A stretch of 64,000 nucleotides of DNA from Steromphala cineraria. Lineage: Eukaryota; Mollusca; Gastropoda; Trochida; Trochidae. The notes below the pieces were generated by a model. It was not told where the DNA came from, made no database searches, and worked only from the letters and a program-made list of their open reading frames with translations. The position numbers and the translations under genes are program-made. Shown one piece after another: positions 1 to 13,850 of the stretch (position 1 is its first letter; each line of letters starts with the position of its first letter). The stretch spans positions 32,131,950 to 32,195,949 of the forward strand of contig OU744728.1 of NCBI GenBank assembly GCA_916613615.1. The letters run 5' to 3'.

Positions 1-1678
1 CCCGGAACCAATACCGTTCGACAGAAATTTATTTCAAGAAAGTGTTATTTTGCCCCTGGGGTCACCTCTAGGGGTGGGGTGCTTATAAGGTTATGCAGTG
101 TTTTCCAGGCATTTTGGACTAAAAAGGTCAACCTCGAATTTCTGATTAAAAACTAGCAGAAGTTGTTGCTAATGGTCCCCGGACCCAATACCGATCGACA
201 GAAATTGATTTCAAGAAAGTGTTATTTTGCCCCTGGGGTCACCTCTAGGGGTGGGGTGCTTATAAGGTTATGCAGTGTTTTCCAGGCATTTTGGACTATA
301 AAGGTCAACTTCGAATTTCTGATTAAAAACTAGCAGAAGTTGTTGCTAATGGTTCTCGGAACCAATACCGATCGACAGAAATTGATTTCAAGAAAGTGTT
401 ATTTTGCCCCTGGGGTCACCTCTTGGGGTGGGGTGCTTATAAGGTTATGCAGTGTTTTCCAGGCATTTTGGACTAAAAATGTCAACCTCGAATTTCTGAT
501 TAAAAACTAGCAGAAGTTGTTGCTAATGGTCTGCGGAACCAGTACCGATCGACAGATATTGATTTCTAGAAAGTGTTATTTTGCCCCTGGGGTCACCTCT
601 AGGGGTGGGGTGCTTATTAGGTTATGCAGTGTTTTCCAGGCATTTTGGACTAAAAAGGTCAACTTCGATTTTGTTATTAAAAACTAGCAGAAGTTGTTGC
701 TAATGGTTCCCGGAACCAATACCGTTCGACAGAAATTGATTTCAAGAAAGTGTTATTTTGCCCCTGGGGTCACCTCTAGGGGTGGGGTGCTTGTAAGGTT
801 ATGCAGTGTTTTCCAGGCATTTTGGACTAAAAAGGTCAACCTCGAATTTCTGATTAAAAACTAGCAGAAGTTGTTGCTAATGGTCCCCGGACCCAGTACC
901 GATCGACAGAAATTGATTTCAAGAAAGTGTTATTTTGCCCCTGGGGTCACTTCTAGGGGTGGGGTGCTTTTAAGGTTATGCAGTGTTTTCCAGGCATTTT
1001 GGACTAAAAAGGTTAACTTCGAATTTCTGAGTAAAAACTAGCAGAAGTTGTTGCTAATGGTCCCCGGAACCAATACCGATCTTTAGAAATAGATTTCAAG
1101 AAAGTGTTATTTTGCCCCTGGGGTCACCTCTAGGTGTGGGGTGCTTATAAGGTTATGCAGTGTTTTCCAGGCATTTTGGACTAAAAAGGTCAACTTCGAA
1201 TTTCTGAGTAAAGACTAGCAGAAGTTGTTGCTAATGGTCCCCGGAACCAGTACCGATCGACAGAAATTGATTTCAAGAAAGTGTTATTTTGCCCCTGGGG
1301 TCACCTCTAGGGGTGGGGTGCTTATAAGGTTATGCAGTGTTTTCCAGGCATTTTGGACTAAAAGGTCAACCTCCAATTTCTGATTAAAAACTAGCAGAAC
1401 ATGTTGCTAATGGTTCCCGGAACCAATACCGATCGACAGAAATTGATTTCAAGAAAGTGTTATTTTGCCCCTGGGGTCACCTCTAGGGGTGGGGTGCTTA
1501 TAAGGTTATGCAGTGTTTTCCAGGCATTTTGGACTAAAAATGTCAACCTCGAATTTCTGATTAAAAACTAGCAGAAGTTGTTGCTAATGGTCTGCGGAAC
1601 CAGTACCGATCGACAGATATTGATTTCTAGAAAGTGTTATTTTGCCCCTGGGGTCACCTCTAGGGGTGGGGTGCTTAT
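1..1678 (-). repeat. Duplicated 9.5-unit block, copy 1 (offset 2830 bp)
   Basis: Ordered variants match 2831-4508 unit by unit: ccgttcg, then cggaccc with actataaagg, then tcttgggg, then tgcgg with atattgatttctag, then cttgtaagg, then cacttctagg with cttttaagg, then gatctttag, then cctccaattt with gaacatg. By eye there are only about five substitutions in 1.68 kb. The 2830-bp offset is 16 units less two 1-bp deletions. The block may extend left of the window. Confidence 0.9.
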
Positions 1679-2830
1679 TAGGTTATGCAGTGTTTTCCAG
1701 GCATTTTGGACTAAAAAGGTCAACTTCGATTTTGTTATTAAAAACTAGCAGAAGTTGTTGCTAATGGTTCCCGGAACCAATACCGATCGACAGATATTGA
1801 TTTCTAGAAAGTGTTATTTTGCCCCTGGGGTCACCTCTAGGGGTGGGGTGCTTATAAGGTTATGCAGTGTTTTCCAGGCATTTTGGACTAAAAAGGTTAA
1901 CTTCGAATTTCTGATTAAAAACTAGCAGAAGTTGTTGCTAATGGTCCCCGGAACCAGTACCGATCGACAGAAATTGATTTCAAGAAAGTGTTATTTTGCC
2001 CCTGGGGTCACCTCTAGGGATTGGGTGCTTATTAGGTTATGCAGTGTTTTACAGGCATTTTTGACTAAAAAGGTCAACTTCGAATTTCTGATTAAAAACT
2101 AGCAGAAGTTGTTGCTAATGGTCCTCGGAACCAATACCGATCTATAGAAATTGATTTCAAGAAAGTGTTATTTTGCCCCTGGGGTCACCTCTAGGGGTGG
2201 GGTGCTTATAAGGTTATGCAGTGTTTTCCAGGCATTTTGGACTAAAAAGGTCAACTTCGAATTTCTGATTAAAATCTAGCAGAAGTTGTTGCTAATGGTC
2301 CCCGGAACCAATACCGATCGACAGAAATTGATTTCAAGAAAGTGTTATTTTGCCCCTGGGGTCACCTCTAGGGGTGGGGTGCTTATAAGGTTATGCAGTG
2401 TTTTCCAGGCATTTTGGACTAAAAGGTCAACCTCCAATTTCTGATTAAAAACTAGCAGAACATGTTGCTAATGGTTCCCGGAACCAATACCGATCGACAG
2501 AAATTGATTTCAAGAAAGTGTTATTTTGCCCCTGGGGTCACCTCTAGGGGTGGGGTGCTTATAAGGTTATGCAGTGTTTTCCAGGCATTTTGGACTAAAA
2601 ATGTCAACCTCCAATTTCTGATTAAAAACTAGCAGAAGTTGTTGCTAATGGTCTGCGGAACCAGTACCGATCGACAGATATTGATTTCTAGAAAGTGTTA
2701 TTTTGCCCCTGGGGTCACCTCTAGGGGTGGGGTGCTTATTAGGTTATGCAGTGTTTTCCAGGCATTTTGGACTAAAAAGGTCAACTTCGATTTTGTTATT
2801 AAAAACTAGCAGAAGTTGTTGCTAATGGTT

Positions 2831-4508
2831 CCCGGAACCAATACCGTTCGACAGAAATTGATTTCAAGAAAGTGTTATTTTGCCCCTGGGGTCACCTCTA
2901 GGGGTGGGGTGCTTATAAGGTTATGCAGTGTTTTCCAGGCATTTTGGACTAAAAAGGTCAACCTCGAATTTCTGATTAAAAACTAGCAGAAGTTGTTGCT
3001 AATGGTCCCCGGACCCAATACCAATCGACAGAAATTGATTTCAAGAAAGTGTTATTTTGCCCCTGGGGTCACCTCTAGGGGTGGGGTGCTTATAAGGTTA
3101 TGCAGTGTTTTCCAGGCATTTTGGACTATAAAGGTCAACTTCGAATTTCTGATTAAAAAGTAGCAGAAGTTGTTGCTAATGGTTCTCGGAACCAATACCG
3201 ATCGACAGAAATTGATTTCAAGAAAGTGTTATTTTGCCCCTGGGGTCACCTCTTGGGGTGGGGTGCTTATAAGGTTATGCAGTGTTTTCCAGGCATTTTG
3301 GACTAAAAATGTCAACCTCGAATTTCTGATTAAAAACTAGCAGAAGTTGTTGCTAATGGTCTGCGGAACCAGTACCGATCGACAGATATTGATTTCTAGA
3401 AAGTGTTATTTTGCCCCTGGGGTCACCTCTAGGGGTGGGGTGCTTATTAGGTTATGCAGTGTTTTCCAGGCATTTTGGACTAAAAAGGTCAACTTCGATT
3501 TTGTTATTAAAAACTAGCAGAAGTTGTTGCTAATGGTTCCCGGAACCAATACCGTTCGACAGAAATTGATTTCAAGAAAGTGTTATTTTGCCCCTGGGGT
3601 CACCTCTAGGGGTGGGGTGCTTGTAAGGTTATGCAGTGTTTTCCAGGCATTTTGGACTAAAAAGGTCAACCTCGAATTTCTGATTAAAAACTAGCAGAAG
3701 TTGTTGCTAATGGTCCCCGGACCCAGTACCGATCGACAGAAATTGATTTCAAGAAAGTGTTATTTTGCCCCTGGGGTCACTTCTAGGGGTGGGGTGCTTT
3801 TAAGGTTATGCAGTGTTTTCCAGGCATTTTGGACTAAAAAGGTTAACTTCGAATTTCTGAGTAAAAACTAGCAGAAGTTGTTGCTAATGGTCCCCGGAAC
3901 CAATACCGATCTTTAGAAATAGATTTCAAGAAAGTGTTATTTTGCCCCTGGGGTCACCTCTAGGGGTGGGGTGCTTATAAGGTTATGCAGTGTTTTCCAG
4001 GCATTTTGGACTAAAAAGGTCAACTTCGAATTTCTGAGTAAAAACTAGCAGAAGTTGTTGCTAATGGTCCCCGGAACCAGTACCGATCGACAGAAATTGA
4101 TTTCAAGAAAGTGTTATTTTGCCCCTGGGGTCACCTCTAGGGGTGGGGTGCTTATAAGGTTATGCAGTGTTTTCCAGGCATTTTGGACTAAAAGGTCAAC
4201 CTCCAATTTCTGATTAAAAACTAGCAGAACATGTTGCTAATGGTTCCCGGAACCAATACCGATCGACAGAAATTGATTTCAAGAAAGTGTTATTTTGCCC
4301 CTGGGGTCACCTCTAGGGGTGGGGTGCTTATAAGGTTATGCAGTGTTTTCCAGGCATTTTGGACTAAAAATGTCAACCTCGAATTTCTGATTAAAAACTA
4401 GCAGAAGTTGTTGCTAATGGTCTGCGGAACCAGTACCGATCGACAGATATTGATTTCTAGAAAGTGTTATTTTGCCCCTGGGGTCACCTCTAGGGGTGGG
4501 GTGCTTAT
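2831..4508 (-). repeat. Duplicated 9.5-unit block, copy 2
   Basis: Partner of 1-1678. Differences noticed: aattg for aattt near the start, ccaatcg for ccgatcg near 3022, agtagc for actagc near 3159, and restored consensus bases near 3963 and 4040. The match stops where cttataagg (4508) replaces cttattagg (1678). Low divergence implies a recent copy event, but I cannot give an age. Confidence 0.9.
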
Positions 4509-6769
4509 AAGGTTATGCAGTGTTTTCCAGGCATTTTGGACTAAAAATGTCAACCTCGAATTTCTGATTAAAAACTAGCAGAAGTTGTTGCTAATGGTCT
4601 GCGGAACCAGTACCGATCGACAGATATTGATTTCTAGAAAGTGTTATTTTGCCCCTGGGGTCACCTCTAGGGGTGGGGTGCTTATTAGGTTATGCAGTGT
4701 TTTCCAGGCATTTTGGACTAAAAAGTTCAACTTCGAATTTCTGATTAAAAACTAGCAGAAGTTGTTGCTAATGGTCCTCGGAACCAATACCGATCTATAG
4801 AAATTGATTTCAAGAAAGTGTTATTTTGCCCCTGGGGTCACCTCTAGGGGTGGGGTGCTTATAAGGTTATGCAGTGTTTTCCAGGCATTTTGGACTAAAA
4901 AGGTCAACTTCGAATTTCTGATTAAAATCTAGCAGAAGTTGTTGCTAATGGTCCCCGGAACCAATACCGATCGACAGAAATTGATTTCAAGAAAGTGTTA
5001 TTTTGCCCCTGGGGTCACCTCTAGGGGTGGGGTGCTTATAAGGTTATGCAGTGTTTTCCAGGCATTTTGGACTAAAAAGGTCAACTTCGAATTTCTGATT
5101 TAAACTAGCAGAAGTTGTTGCTAATGGTCCCCGGAACCAGTACCGATCGAAAGAAAATGGATTTTAAGAAAGTGTTATTTGGCCCCTGGGGTCACCTCTA
5201 GGGGTGGGGTGCTTATAAGGTTATGCAGTGTTTTCCAGGCATTTTGGACTAAAAAGGTCAACTTCGAATTTCTGATTAAAAACTAGCAGAAGTTGTTGCT
5301 AATGGTCCCCGGAACCAATACCGATCGATAGAAATTGATTTCAACAAAGTGTTATTTTGCCCCTGGGGTCACCTCTAGGGGTGGGGTGCTTATAAGGTTA
5401 TGCAGTGTTTTCCAGGCATTTTGGACTAAAAAGGTCAACTTCGAATTTCTGAGTAAAAACTAGCAGAAGTTGTTGCTAATGGTCCCCGGAACCAGTACCG
5501 ATCGACAGAAATTGATTTCAAGAAAGTGTTATTTTGCCCCTGGGGTCACCTCTAGGGGTGGGGTGCTTATAAGGTTATGCAGTGTTTTCCAGGCATTTTG
5601 GACTAAAAAGGTCAAACTCCAATTTCTGATTAAAAACTAGCAGAAGTTGTTGCTAATGGTTCCCGGAACCAATACCGATCGACAGAAATTGATTTCAAGA
5701 AAGTGTTATTTTGCCCCTGGGGTCACCTCTTGGGGTGGGGTGCTTATAAGGTTATGCAGTGTTTTCCAGGCATTTTGGACTAAAAAGGTCAACTTCGAAT
5801 TTCTGAGTAAAAACTAGCAGAAGTTGTTGCTAATGGTCCCCGGAACCAGTACCGATGGACAGAAATTGATTTCAAGAAAGTGTTATTTTGCCCCTGGGGT
5901 CACCTCTAGGGGTGGGGTGCTTATAAGGTTATGCAGTGTTTTCCAGGCATTTTGGACTAAAAAGGTCAACCTCGAATTTCTGATTAAAAACTAGCAGAAG
6001 TTGTTGCTAATGGTCCGCGGAACCAGTACCAATCGACAGATATTGATTTCTAGAAAGTGTTATTTTGCCCCTGGGGTCACCTCTAGGGGTGGGGTGCTTA
6101 TTAGGTTATGCAGTGTTTTCCAGGCATTTTTGACTAAAAAGGTCAACTTCGAATTTCTGATTAAAAACTAGCAGAAGTTGTTGCTAATGGTCCCCGGAAC
6201 CAGTACCGATCGACAGAAATTGATTTCAAGAAAGTGTTATTTTGCCCCTGGGGTCACCTCTAGGGGTGGGGTGCTTATAAGGTTATGCAGTGTTTTCCAG
6301 GCATTTTGGACTAAAAAGGTCAACCTCGAATTTCTGATTAAAAACTAGCAGAAGTTGTTGCTAATGGTCCCCGGACCCAGTACCGATCGACAGAAATTGA
6401 TTTCAAGAAAGTGTTATTTTGCCCCTGGGGTCACTTCTAGGGGTGGGGTGCTTATAAGGTTATGCAGTGTTTTCCAGGCATTTTGGACTAAAAAGGTTAA
6501 CTTCGAATTTCTGATTAAAAACTAGCAGAAGTTGTTGCTAATGGTCCCCGGAACCAGTACCGATCGACAGAAATTGATTTCAAGAAAGTGTTATTTTGCC
6601 CCTGGGGTCACCTCTAGGGATTGGGTGCTTATTAGGTTATGCAGTGTTTTACAGGCATTTTTGACTAAAAAGGTCAACTTCGAATTTCTGATTAAAAACT
6701 AGCAGAAGTTGTTGCTAATGGTCCTCGGAACCAATACCGATCTATAGAAATTGATTTCAAGAAAGTGTA

Positions 6770-7917
6770 ATTTTGCCCCTGGGGTCACCTCTAGGGGTGG
6801 GGTGCTTATAAGGTTATGCAGTGTTTTCCAGGCATTTTGGACTAAAAAGGTCAACTTCGAATTTCTGATTTAAACTAGCAGAAGTTGTTGCTAATGGTCC
6901 CCGGAACCAGTACCGATCGAAAGAAAATGGATTTTAAGAAAGTGTTATTTGGCCCCTGGGGTCACCTCTAGGGGTGGGGTGCTTATAAGGTTATGCAGTG
7001 TTTTCCAGGCATTTTGGACTAAAAAGGTCAACTTCGAATTTCTGATTAAAAACTAGCAGAAGTTGTTGCTAATGGTCCCCGGAACCAATACCGATCGATA
7101 GAAATTGATTTAAAAAAAGTGTTATTTTGCCCCTGGGGTCACCTCTAGGGGTGGGGTGCTTATAAGGTTATGCAGTGTTTTCCAGGCATTTTGGACTAAA
7201 AAGGTCAACTTCGAATTTCTGAGTAAAAACTAGCAGAAGTTGTTGCTAATGGTCCCCGGAACCAGTACCGATCGACAGAAATTGATTTCAAGAAAGTGTT
7301 ATTTTGCCCCTGGGGTCACCTCTAGGGGTGGGGTGCTTATAAGGTTATGCAGTGTTTTCCAGGCATTTTGGACTAAAAAGGTCAACTTCGAATTTCTGAT
7401 TTAAACTAGCAGAAGTTGTTGCTAATGGTCCCCGGAACCAGTACCGATCGAAAGAAAATGGATTTTAAGAAAGTGTTATTTGGCCCCTGGGGTCACCTCT
7501 AGGGGTGGGGTGCTTATAAGGTTATGCAGTGTTTTCCAGGCATTTTGGACTAAAAAGGTCAACTTCGAATTTCTGATTAAAAACTAGCAGAAGTTGTTGC
7601 TAATGGTCCCCGGAACCAATACCGATCGATAGAAATTGATTTAAAAAAAGTGTTATTTTGCCCCTGGGGTCACCTCTAGGGGTGGGGTGCTTATAAGGTT
7701 ATGCAGTGTTTTCCAGGCATTTTGGACTAAAAAGGTCAACTTCGAATTTCTGAGTAAAAACTAGCAGAAGTTGTTGCTAATGGTCCCCGGAACCAGTACC
7801 GATCGACAGAAATTGATTTCAAGAAAGTGTTATTTTGCCCCTGGGGTCACCTCTAGGGGTGGGGTGCTTATAAGGTTATGCAGTGTTTTCCAGGCATTTT
7901 GGACTAAAAAGGTCAAA
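6770..7917 (-). repeat. Three-unit tandem duplication (period 531 bp)
   Basis: A three-unit set is repeated back to back at exactly 531 bp. It consists of tttaaactag followed by cgaaagaaaatgg and tttggcccc, then cgatcgatag with ttaaaaaaag, then gagtaaaaac. A close relative of the set also sits at about 5098-5630 with tcaacaaag in place of ttaaaaaaag. Later derivatives of the first unit occur near 9170 and 9880 (cgaaagaaagtg). Confidence 0.88.
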
Positions 7918-10900
7918 CTCCAATTTCTGATTAAAAACTAGCAGAAGTTGTTGCTAATGGTTCTCGGAACCAATACCGATCGACAGAAATTGATTTCAAG
8001 AAAGTGTTATTTTGCCCCTGGGGTCACCTCTTGGGGTGGGGTGCTTATAAGGTTATGCAGTGTTTTCCAGGCATTTTGGACTAAAAAGGTCAACCTCGAA
8101 TTTCTGATTAAAAACTAGCAGAAGTTGTTGCTAATGGTCCGCGGAACCAGTACCGATCGACAGATATTGATTTCTAGAAAGTGTTATTTTGCCCCTGGGG
8201 TCACCTCTAGGGGTGGGGTGCTTATTAGGTTATGCAGTGTTTTCCAGGCATTTTTGACTAAAAAGGTCAACTTCGAATTTCTGATTAAAAACTAGCAGAA
8301 GTTGTTGCTAATGGTCCCCGGAACCAGTACCGATCGACAGAAATTGATTTCAAGAAATTGTTATTTTGCCCCTGGGGTCACCTCTAGGGGTGGGGTGCTT
8401 ATAAGGTTATGCAGTGTTTTCCAGGCATTTTGGACTAAAAAGGTCAACCTCGAATTTCTGAGTAAAAACTAGCAGAAGTTGTTGCTAATGGTCCCCGGAA
8501 CCAATACCGATCGACAGAAATTGATTTCAAGAAATTGTTATTTTGCCCCTGGGGTCACTTCTAGGGGTGGGGTGCTTATAAGGTTATGCAGTGTTTTCCA
8601 GGCATTTTGGACTAAAAAGGTTAACTTCGAATTTCTGATTAAAAACTAGCAGAAGTTGTTGCTAATGGTCCCCGGAACCAGTACCGATGGACAGAAATTG
8701 ATTTCAAGAAAGTGTTATTTTGCCCCTGGGGTCACCTCTAGGGGTGGGGTGCTTATAAGGTTATGCAGTGTTTTCCAGGCATTTTGGACAAAAAAAGGTC
8801 AACTTCGAATTTCTGAGTAAAAACTAGCAGAAGTTGTTGCTAATGGTCCCCGGAACCAATACCGATCTTTAGAAATTGATTTCAAGAAAGTGTTATTTTG
8901 CCCCTGGGGTCACCTCTAGGGGTGGGGTGCTTATAAGGTTATGCAGTGTTTTCCAGGCATTTTGGACTAAAAAGGTCAACTTCGAATTTCTGATTAAAAA
9001 CTAGCAGAAGTTGTTGCTAATGGTCCCCATAACCAGTACCGATCGACAGAAATTGATTTCAAGAAAGTGTTATTTTGCCCCTGGGGTCACCTCTAGGGGT
9101 GGGGTGCTTATTAGGTTATGCAGTGTTTTCCAGGCATTTTGGACTAAAAAGGTCAACTTCGAATTTCTGATTTAAACTAGCAGAAGTTGTTGCTAATGGT
9201 CCCCGGAACCAGTACCGATCGAAAGAAAGTGATTTTAAGAAAGTGTTATTTTGCCCCTGGGGTCACCTCTAGGGGTGGGGTGCTTATAAGGTTATGCAGT
9301 GTTTTCCAGGCATTTTGGACTAAAAAGGTCAACTTCGAATTTCTGAGTAAAAACTAGCAGAAGTTGTTGCTAATGGTCCCCGGAACCAATACCGATCGAC
9401 AGAAATTGATTTCAAGAAAGTGTTATTTTGCCCCTGGGGTCACCTCTAGGGATTGGGTGCTTATTAGGTTATGCAGTGTTTTACAGGCATTTTTGACTAA
9501 AAAGGTCAACTTCGAATTTCTGATTAAAAACTAGCAGAAGTTGTTGCTAATGGTCCTCGGAACCAATACCGATCTATAGAAATTGATTTCAAGAAAGTGT
9601 TATTTTGCCCCTGGGGTCACCTCTAGGGGTGGGGTGCTTATAAGGTTATGCAGTGTTTTCCAGGCATTTTGGACTAAAAAGGTCAACTTCGAATTTCTGA
9701 TTAAAATCTAGCAGAAGTTGTTGCTAATGGTCCCCGGAACCAATACCGATCGACAGAAATTGATTTCAAGAAAGTGTTATTTTGCCCCTGGGGTCACCTC
9801 TAGGGGTGGGGTGCTTATAAGGTTATGCAGTGTTTTCCAGGCATTTTGGACTAAAAAGGTCAACTTCGAATTTCTGATTTAAACTAGCAGAAGTTGTTGC
9901 TAATGGTCCCCGGAACCAGTACCGATCGAAAGAAAGTGATTTTAAGAAAGTGTTATTTGGCCCCTGGGGTCACCTCTAGGGGTGGGGTGCTTATTAGGTT
10001 ATGCAGTGTTTTCCAGGCATTTTGGACTAAAAAGGTCAACTTCGAATTTCTGATTAAAAACTAGCAGAAGTTGTTGCTAATGGTCCCCGGAACCAATACC
10101 GATCAATAGAAATTGATTTAAAAAAAGTGTTATTTTGCCCCTGGGGTCACCTCTAGGGGTGGGGTGCTTATAAGGTTATGCAGTGCTTTCCAGGCATTTT
10201 GGACTAAAAAGGTCAACTTCGAATTTCTGAGTAAAAACTAGCAGAAGTTGTTGCTAATGGTCCCCGGAACCAGTACCGATCGACAGAAATTGATTTCAAG
10301 AAAGTGTTATTTTGCCCCTGGGGTCACCTCTAGGGGTGGGGTGCTTATAAGGTTATGCAGTGTTTTCCAGGCATTTTGGACTAAAAAGGTCAAACTCCAA
10401 TTTCTGATTAAAAACTAGCAGAAGTTGTTGCTAATGGTTCCCGGAACCAATACCGATCGACAGAAATTGATTTCAAGAAAGTGTTATTTTGCCCCTGGGG
10501 TCACCTCTTGGGGTGGGGTGCTTATAAGGTTATGCAGTGTTTTCCAGGCATTTTGGACTAAAAAGGTCAACCTCGAATTTCTGATTAAAAACTAGCAGAA
10601 GTTGTTGCTAATGGTCCGCGGAACCAGTACCGATCGACAGATATTGATTTCTAGAAAGTGTTATTTTGCCCCTGGGGTCCACTCTAGGGGTGGGGTGCTT
10701 ATTAGGTTATGCAGTGTTTTCCAGGCATTTTTGACCAAAAAGGTCAACTTCGAATTTCTGATTAAAAACTAGCAGAAGTTGTTGCTAATGGTCCCCGGAA
10801 CCAATACCGATCGACAGAAATTGATTTCAAGAAAGTGTTATTTTGCCCCTGGGGTCACCTCTAGGGGTGGGGTGCTTATAAGGTTATGCAGTGTTTTCCA

Positions 10901-13806
10901 GGCATTTTGGACTAAAAAGGTCAACCTCGAATTTCTGATTAAAAACTAGCAGAAGTTGTTGCTAATGGTCCCCGGAACCAATACCGATCGACAGAAATTG
11001 ATTTCAAGAAAGTGTTATTTTGCCCCTGGGGTCACTTCTAGGGGTGGGGTGCTTATAAGGTTATGCAGTGTTTTCCAGGCATTTTAGACTAAAAAGGTTA
11101 ACTTCGAATTTCTGATTAAAAACTAGCAGAAGTTGTTGCTAATGGTCCCCGGAACCAGTACCGATGGTCAGAAATTGATTTCAAGAAAGTGTTATTTTGC
11201 CCCTGGGGTCACCTCTAGGGGTGGGGTGCTTATAAGGTTATGCAGTGTTTTCCAGGCATTTTGGACTAAAAAGGTCAACTTCGAATTTCTGAGTAAAAAC
11301 TAGCAGAAGTTGTTGCTAATGGTCCCCGGAACCAATACCGATCTTTAGAAATTGATTTCAAGAAAGTGTTATTTTGCCCCTGGGGTCACCTCTAGGGGTG
11401 TGGTGCTTATAAGGTTATGCAGTGTTTTCCAGGCATTTTGGACTAAAAAGGTCAACTTCGAATTTCTGATTAAAAACTAGCAGAAGTTGTTGCTAATGGT
11501 CCCCATAACCAGTACCGATCGACAGAAATTGATTTCAAGAAAGTGTTATTTTGCCCCTGGGGTCACCTCTAGGGGTGGGGTGCTTATTAGGTTATGCAGT
11601 GTTTTCCAGGCATTTTTGACTAAAAAGGTCAACTTCGAATTTCTGATTAAAAACTAGCAGAAGTTGTTGCTAATGGTCCCCGGAACCAATACCGATCGAT
11701 AGAAATTGATTTCAAGAAAGTGTTATTTTGCCCCTGGGGTCACCTCTAGGGGTGGGGTGCTTATAAGGTTATGCAGTGTTTTCCAGGCATTTTGGACTAA
11801 AAAGGTCAACTTCGAATTTCTGAGTAAAAACTAGCAGAAGTTGTTGCTAATGGTCCCCGGAACCAATACCGATTGACAGAAATTGATTTCAAGAAAGTGT
11901 TATTTTGCCCCTGGGGTCACCTCTTGGGGTCGGGTGCTTATAAGGTTATGCAGTGTTTTCCAGGCATTTTGGACTAAAAGGGTCAACCTCGAATTTCTGA
12001 TTAAAAACTAGCAGAAGTTGTTGCTAATGGTCCGCGGAACCAGTACCGATCGACAGATATTGATTTCTAGAAAGTGTTATTTTGCCCCTGGGGTCACCTC
12101 TAGGGGTGGGGTGCTTATTAGGTTATGCAGTGTTTTCCAGGCATTTTGGACTAAAAAGGTCAACTTCGAATTTCTGATTAAAAACTAGCAGAAGTTGTTG
12201 CTAATGGTCCCCGGAACCAATACCGATCGATAGAAATTGATTTCAAGAAAGTGTTATTTTGCCCCTGGGGTCACCTCTAGGGGTGGGGTGCTTATAAGGT
12301 TATGCAGTGTTTTCCAGGCATTTTGGACTAAAAAGGTCAACTTCGAATTTCTGAGTAAAAACTAGCAGAAGTTGTTGCTAATGGTTCCCGGAACCAATAC
12401 CGATTGACAGAAATTGATTTCAAGAAAGTGTTATTTTGCCCCTGGGGTCACCTCTAGGGGTTGGGTGCTTATAAGGTTATGCAGTGTTTTCCATGCATTT
12501 TGGACTGAAAAGGTCAACCTCGAATTTCTGATTAAAAACTAGCAGAAGTTGTTGCTAATGGTCCGCGGAACCAGTACCGATCGACAGAAATTGATTTCAA
12601 GAAAGTGTTATTTTGCCCCTGGGGTCACCTCTAGGGGTGGGGTGCTTATTAGGTTATGCAGTGTTTTCCAGGCATTTTGGACTAAAAAGGTCAACTTCGA
12701 ATTTCTGATTAAAAACTAGCAGAAGTTGTTGCTAATGGTTCCCGGAACCAATACCGATCGACAGAAATTGATTTCAAGAAAGTGTTATTTTGCCCCTGGG
12801 GTCACCTCTAGGGGTGGGGTGCTTATAAGGTTATGCAGTGTTTTCCAGGCATTTTGGACTAAAAAGGTCAACTTAAAATTTCTGATTAAAAACTAGCAGA
12901 AGTTGTTGCTAATGGTCCCCGGAACCAATACCGATCGACAGAAATTGATTTCAAGAAAGTGTTATTTTGCCCCTGGGGTCACCTCTAGGGGTGGGGTGCT
13001 TATAAGGTTATGCAGTGTTTTCCAGGCATTTTGGACTACAAAGGTCAACTTCGAATTTCTGATTAAAAACTAGCAGAAGTTGTTGCTAATGGTCCCCGGA
13101 ACCAATACCGATCGACAGAAATTGATTTCAAGAAAGTGTTATTTTGCCCCTGGGGTCACCTCTAGGGGTGGGGTGTTTATAAGGTTATGCAGTGTTTTCC
13201 AGGCATTTTGGACTAAAAAGGTCAACTTCGAATTTCTGATTAAAAACTAGCAGAAGTTGTTGCTAATGGTCCCCGGAACCAATACCGATCGACAGAAATT
13301 GATTTCAAGAAAGTGTTATTTTGCCCCTGGGGTCACCTCTAGGGGTGGGGTGCTTATAAGGTTATGTAGTGTTTTCCAGGCATTTTGGACTAAAAAGGTC
13401 AACCTCGAATTTCTGATTAAAAACTAGCAGAAGTTGTTGCTAATGGTCCCCGGAACCAATACCGATCGGCAGAAATTGATTTCAAGAAAGTGTTATTTTG
13501 CCCCTGGGGTCACCTCTAGGGGTGGGGTGCTTATAAGGTTATGCAGTGTTTTCCAGGCATTTTGGACTAAAAAGGTCAACCTCGAATTTCTGATTAAAAA
13601 CTAGCAGAAGGTTTTGCTAATGGTTCCGGGAACCAATACCGATCGACAGAAATTGATTTCAAGAAAGTGTTATTTTGCCCCTGGGGTCACCTCTAGGGGT
13701 AGGGTGCTTCTAAGGTTATGCAGTGTTTTCCAGGCATTTTGGACTAAAAAGGTTAACTTCGAATTTCTGATTAAAAACTAGCAGAAGTTGTTGCTAATGG
13801 TCCCCG

Positions 13807-13850
13807 ATAACACTTTGTTGAAATCAATTTCTGTCGATTGGTATTGGTTC
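13807..13850. other. Centre of the large satellite palindrome (strand switch)
   Basis: Minus-orientation sequence ends at ...ggtccccg (13806), and plus-orientation sequence starts at once with ataacactttg (13807). The left sequence read backwards from 13806 and the right sequence read forwards from 13851 (cggggaccattagc...) align in register. The 44 bp between them are the only asymmetric bases at the axis. The arms are imperfect: the first two plus units share private variants (tagttcaaaatg near 13909 and 14085, agcaaaaac near 13862 and 14039) that the last minus units lack. No filler bases are needed at the joint. A real chromosomal inversion boundary is likely, but a mis-join between two satellite contigs would look the same. 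Confidence 0.9.

Larger units (their letters stand above)
1..13806 (-). repeat. 177-bp satellite array, minus orientation (about 78 units)
   Basis: Head-to-tail copies of a 177-bp unit fill this stretch without a break. The landmark cccgg/ctcgg/tgcgg next to 'aaccaatacc' recurs at 1, 178, 355, 532, 709, 886 and so on, in exact 177-bp steps apart from occasional 1-bp indels (for example the shortened A-run near 1358 and 2418). The unit is the reverse complement of the one filling most of the window. This side has its own variants: a block reading atattgatttctag (for example 555, 1616, 2676, 3386, 6043, 8163, 10640), the endings tgcgg and ccgcgg, and a gggattggg form (2017, 6617, 9449). No interspersed element or unique sequence was seen. 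There are many stops in all frames and no credible coding region. The family is unrecognised. A eukaryotic heterochromatic (possibly centromeric) location is inference from the repeat structure alone. Confidence 0.97.
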
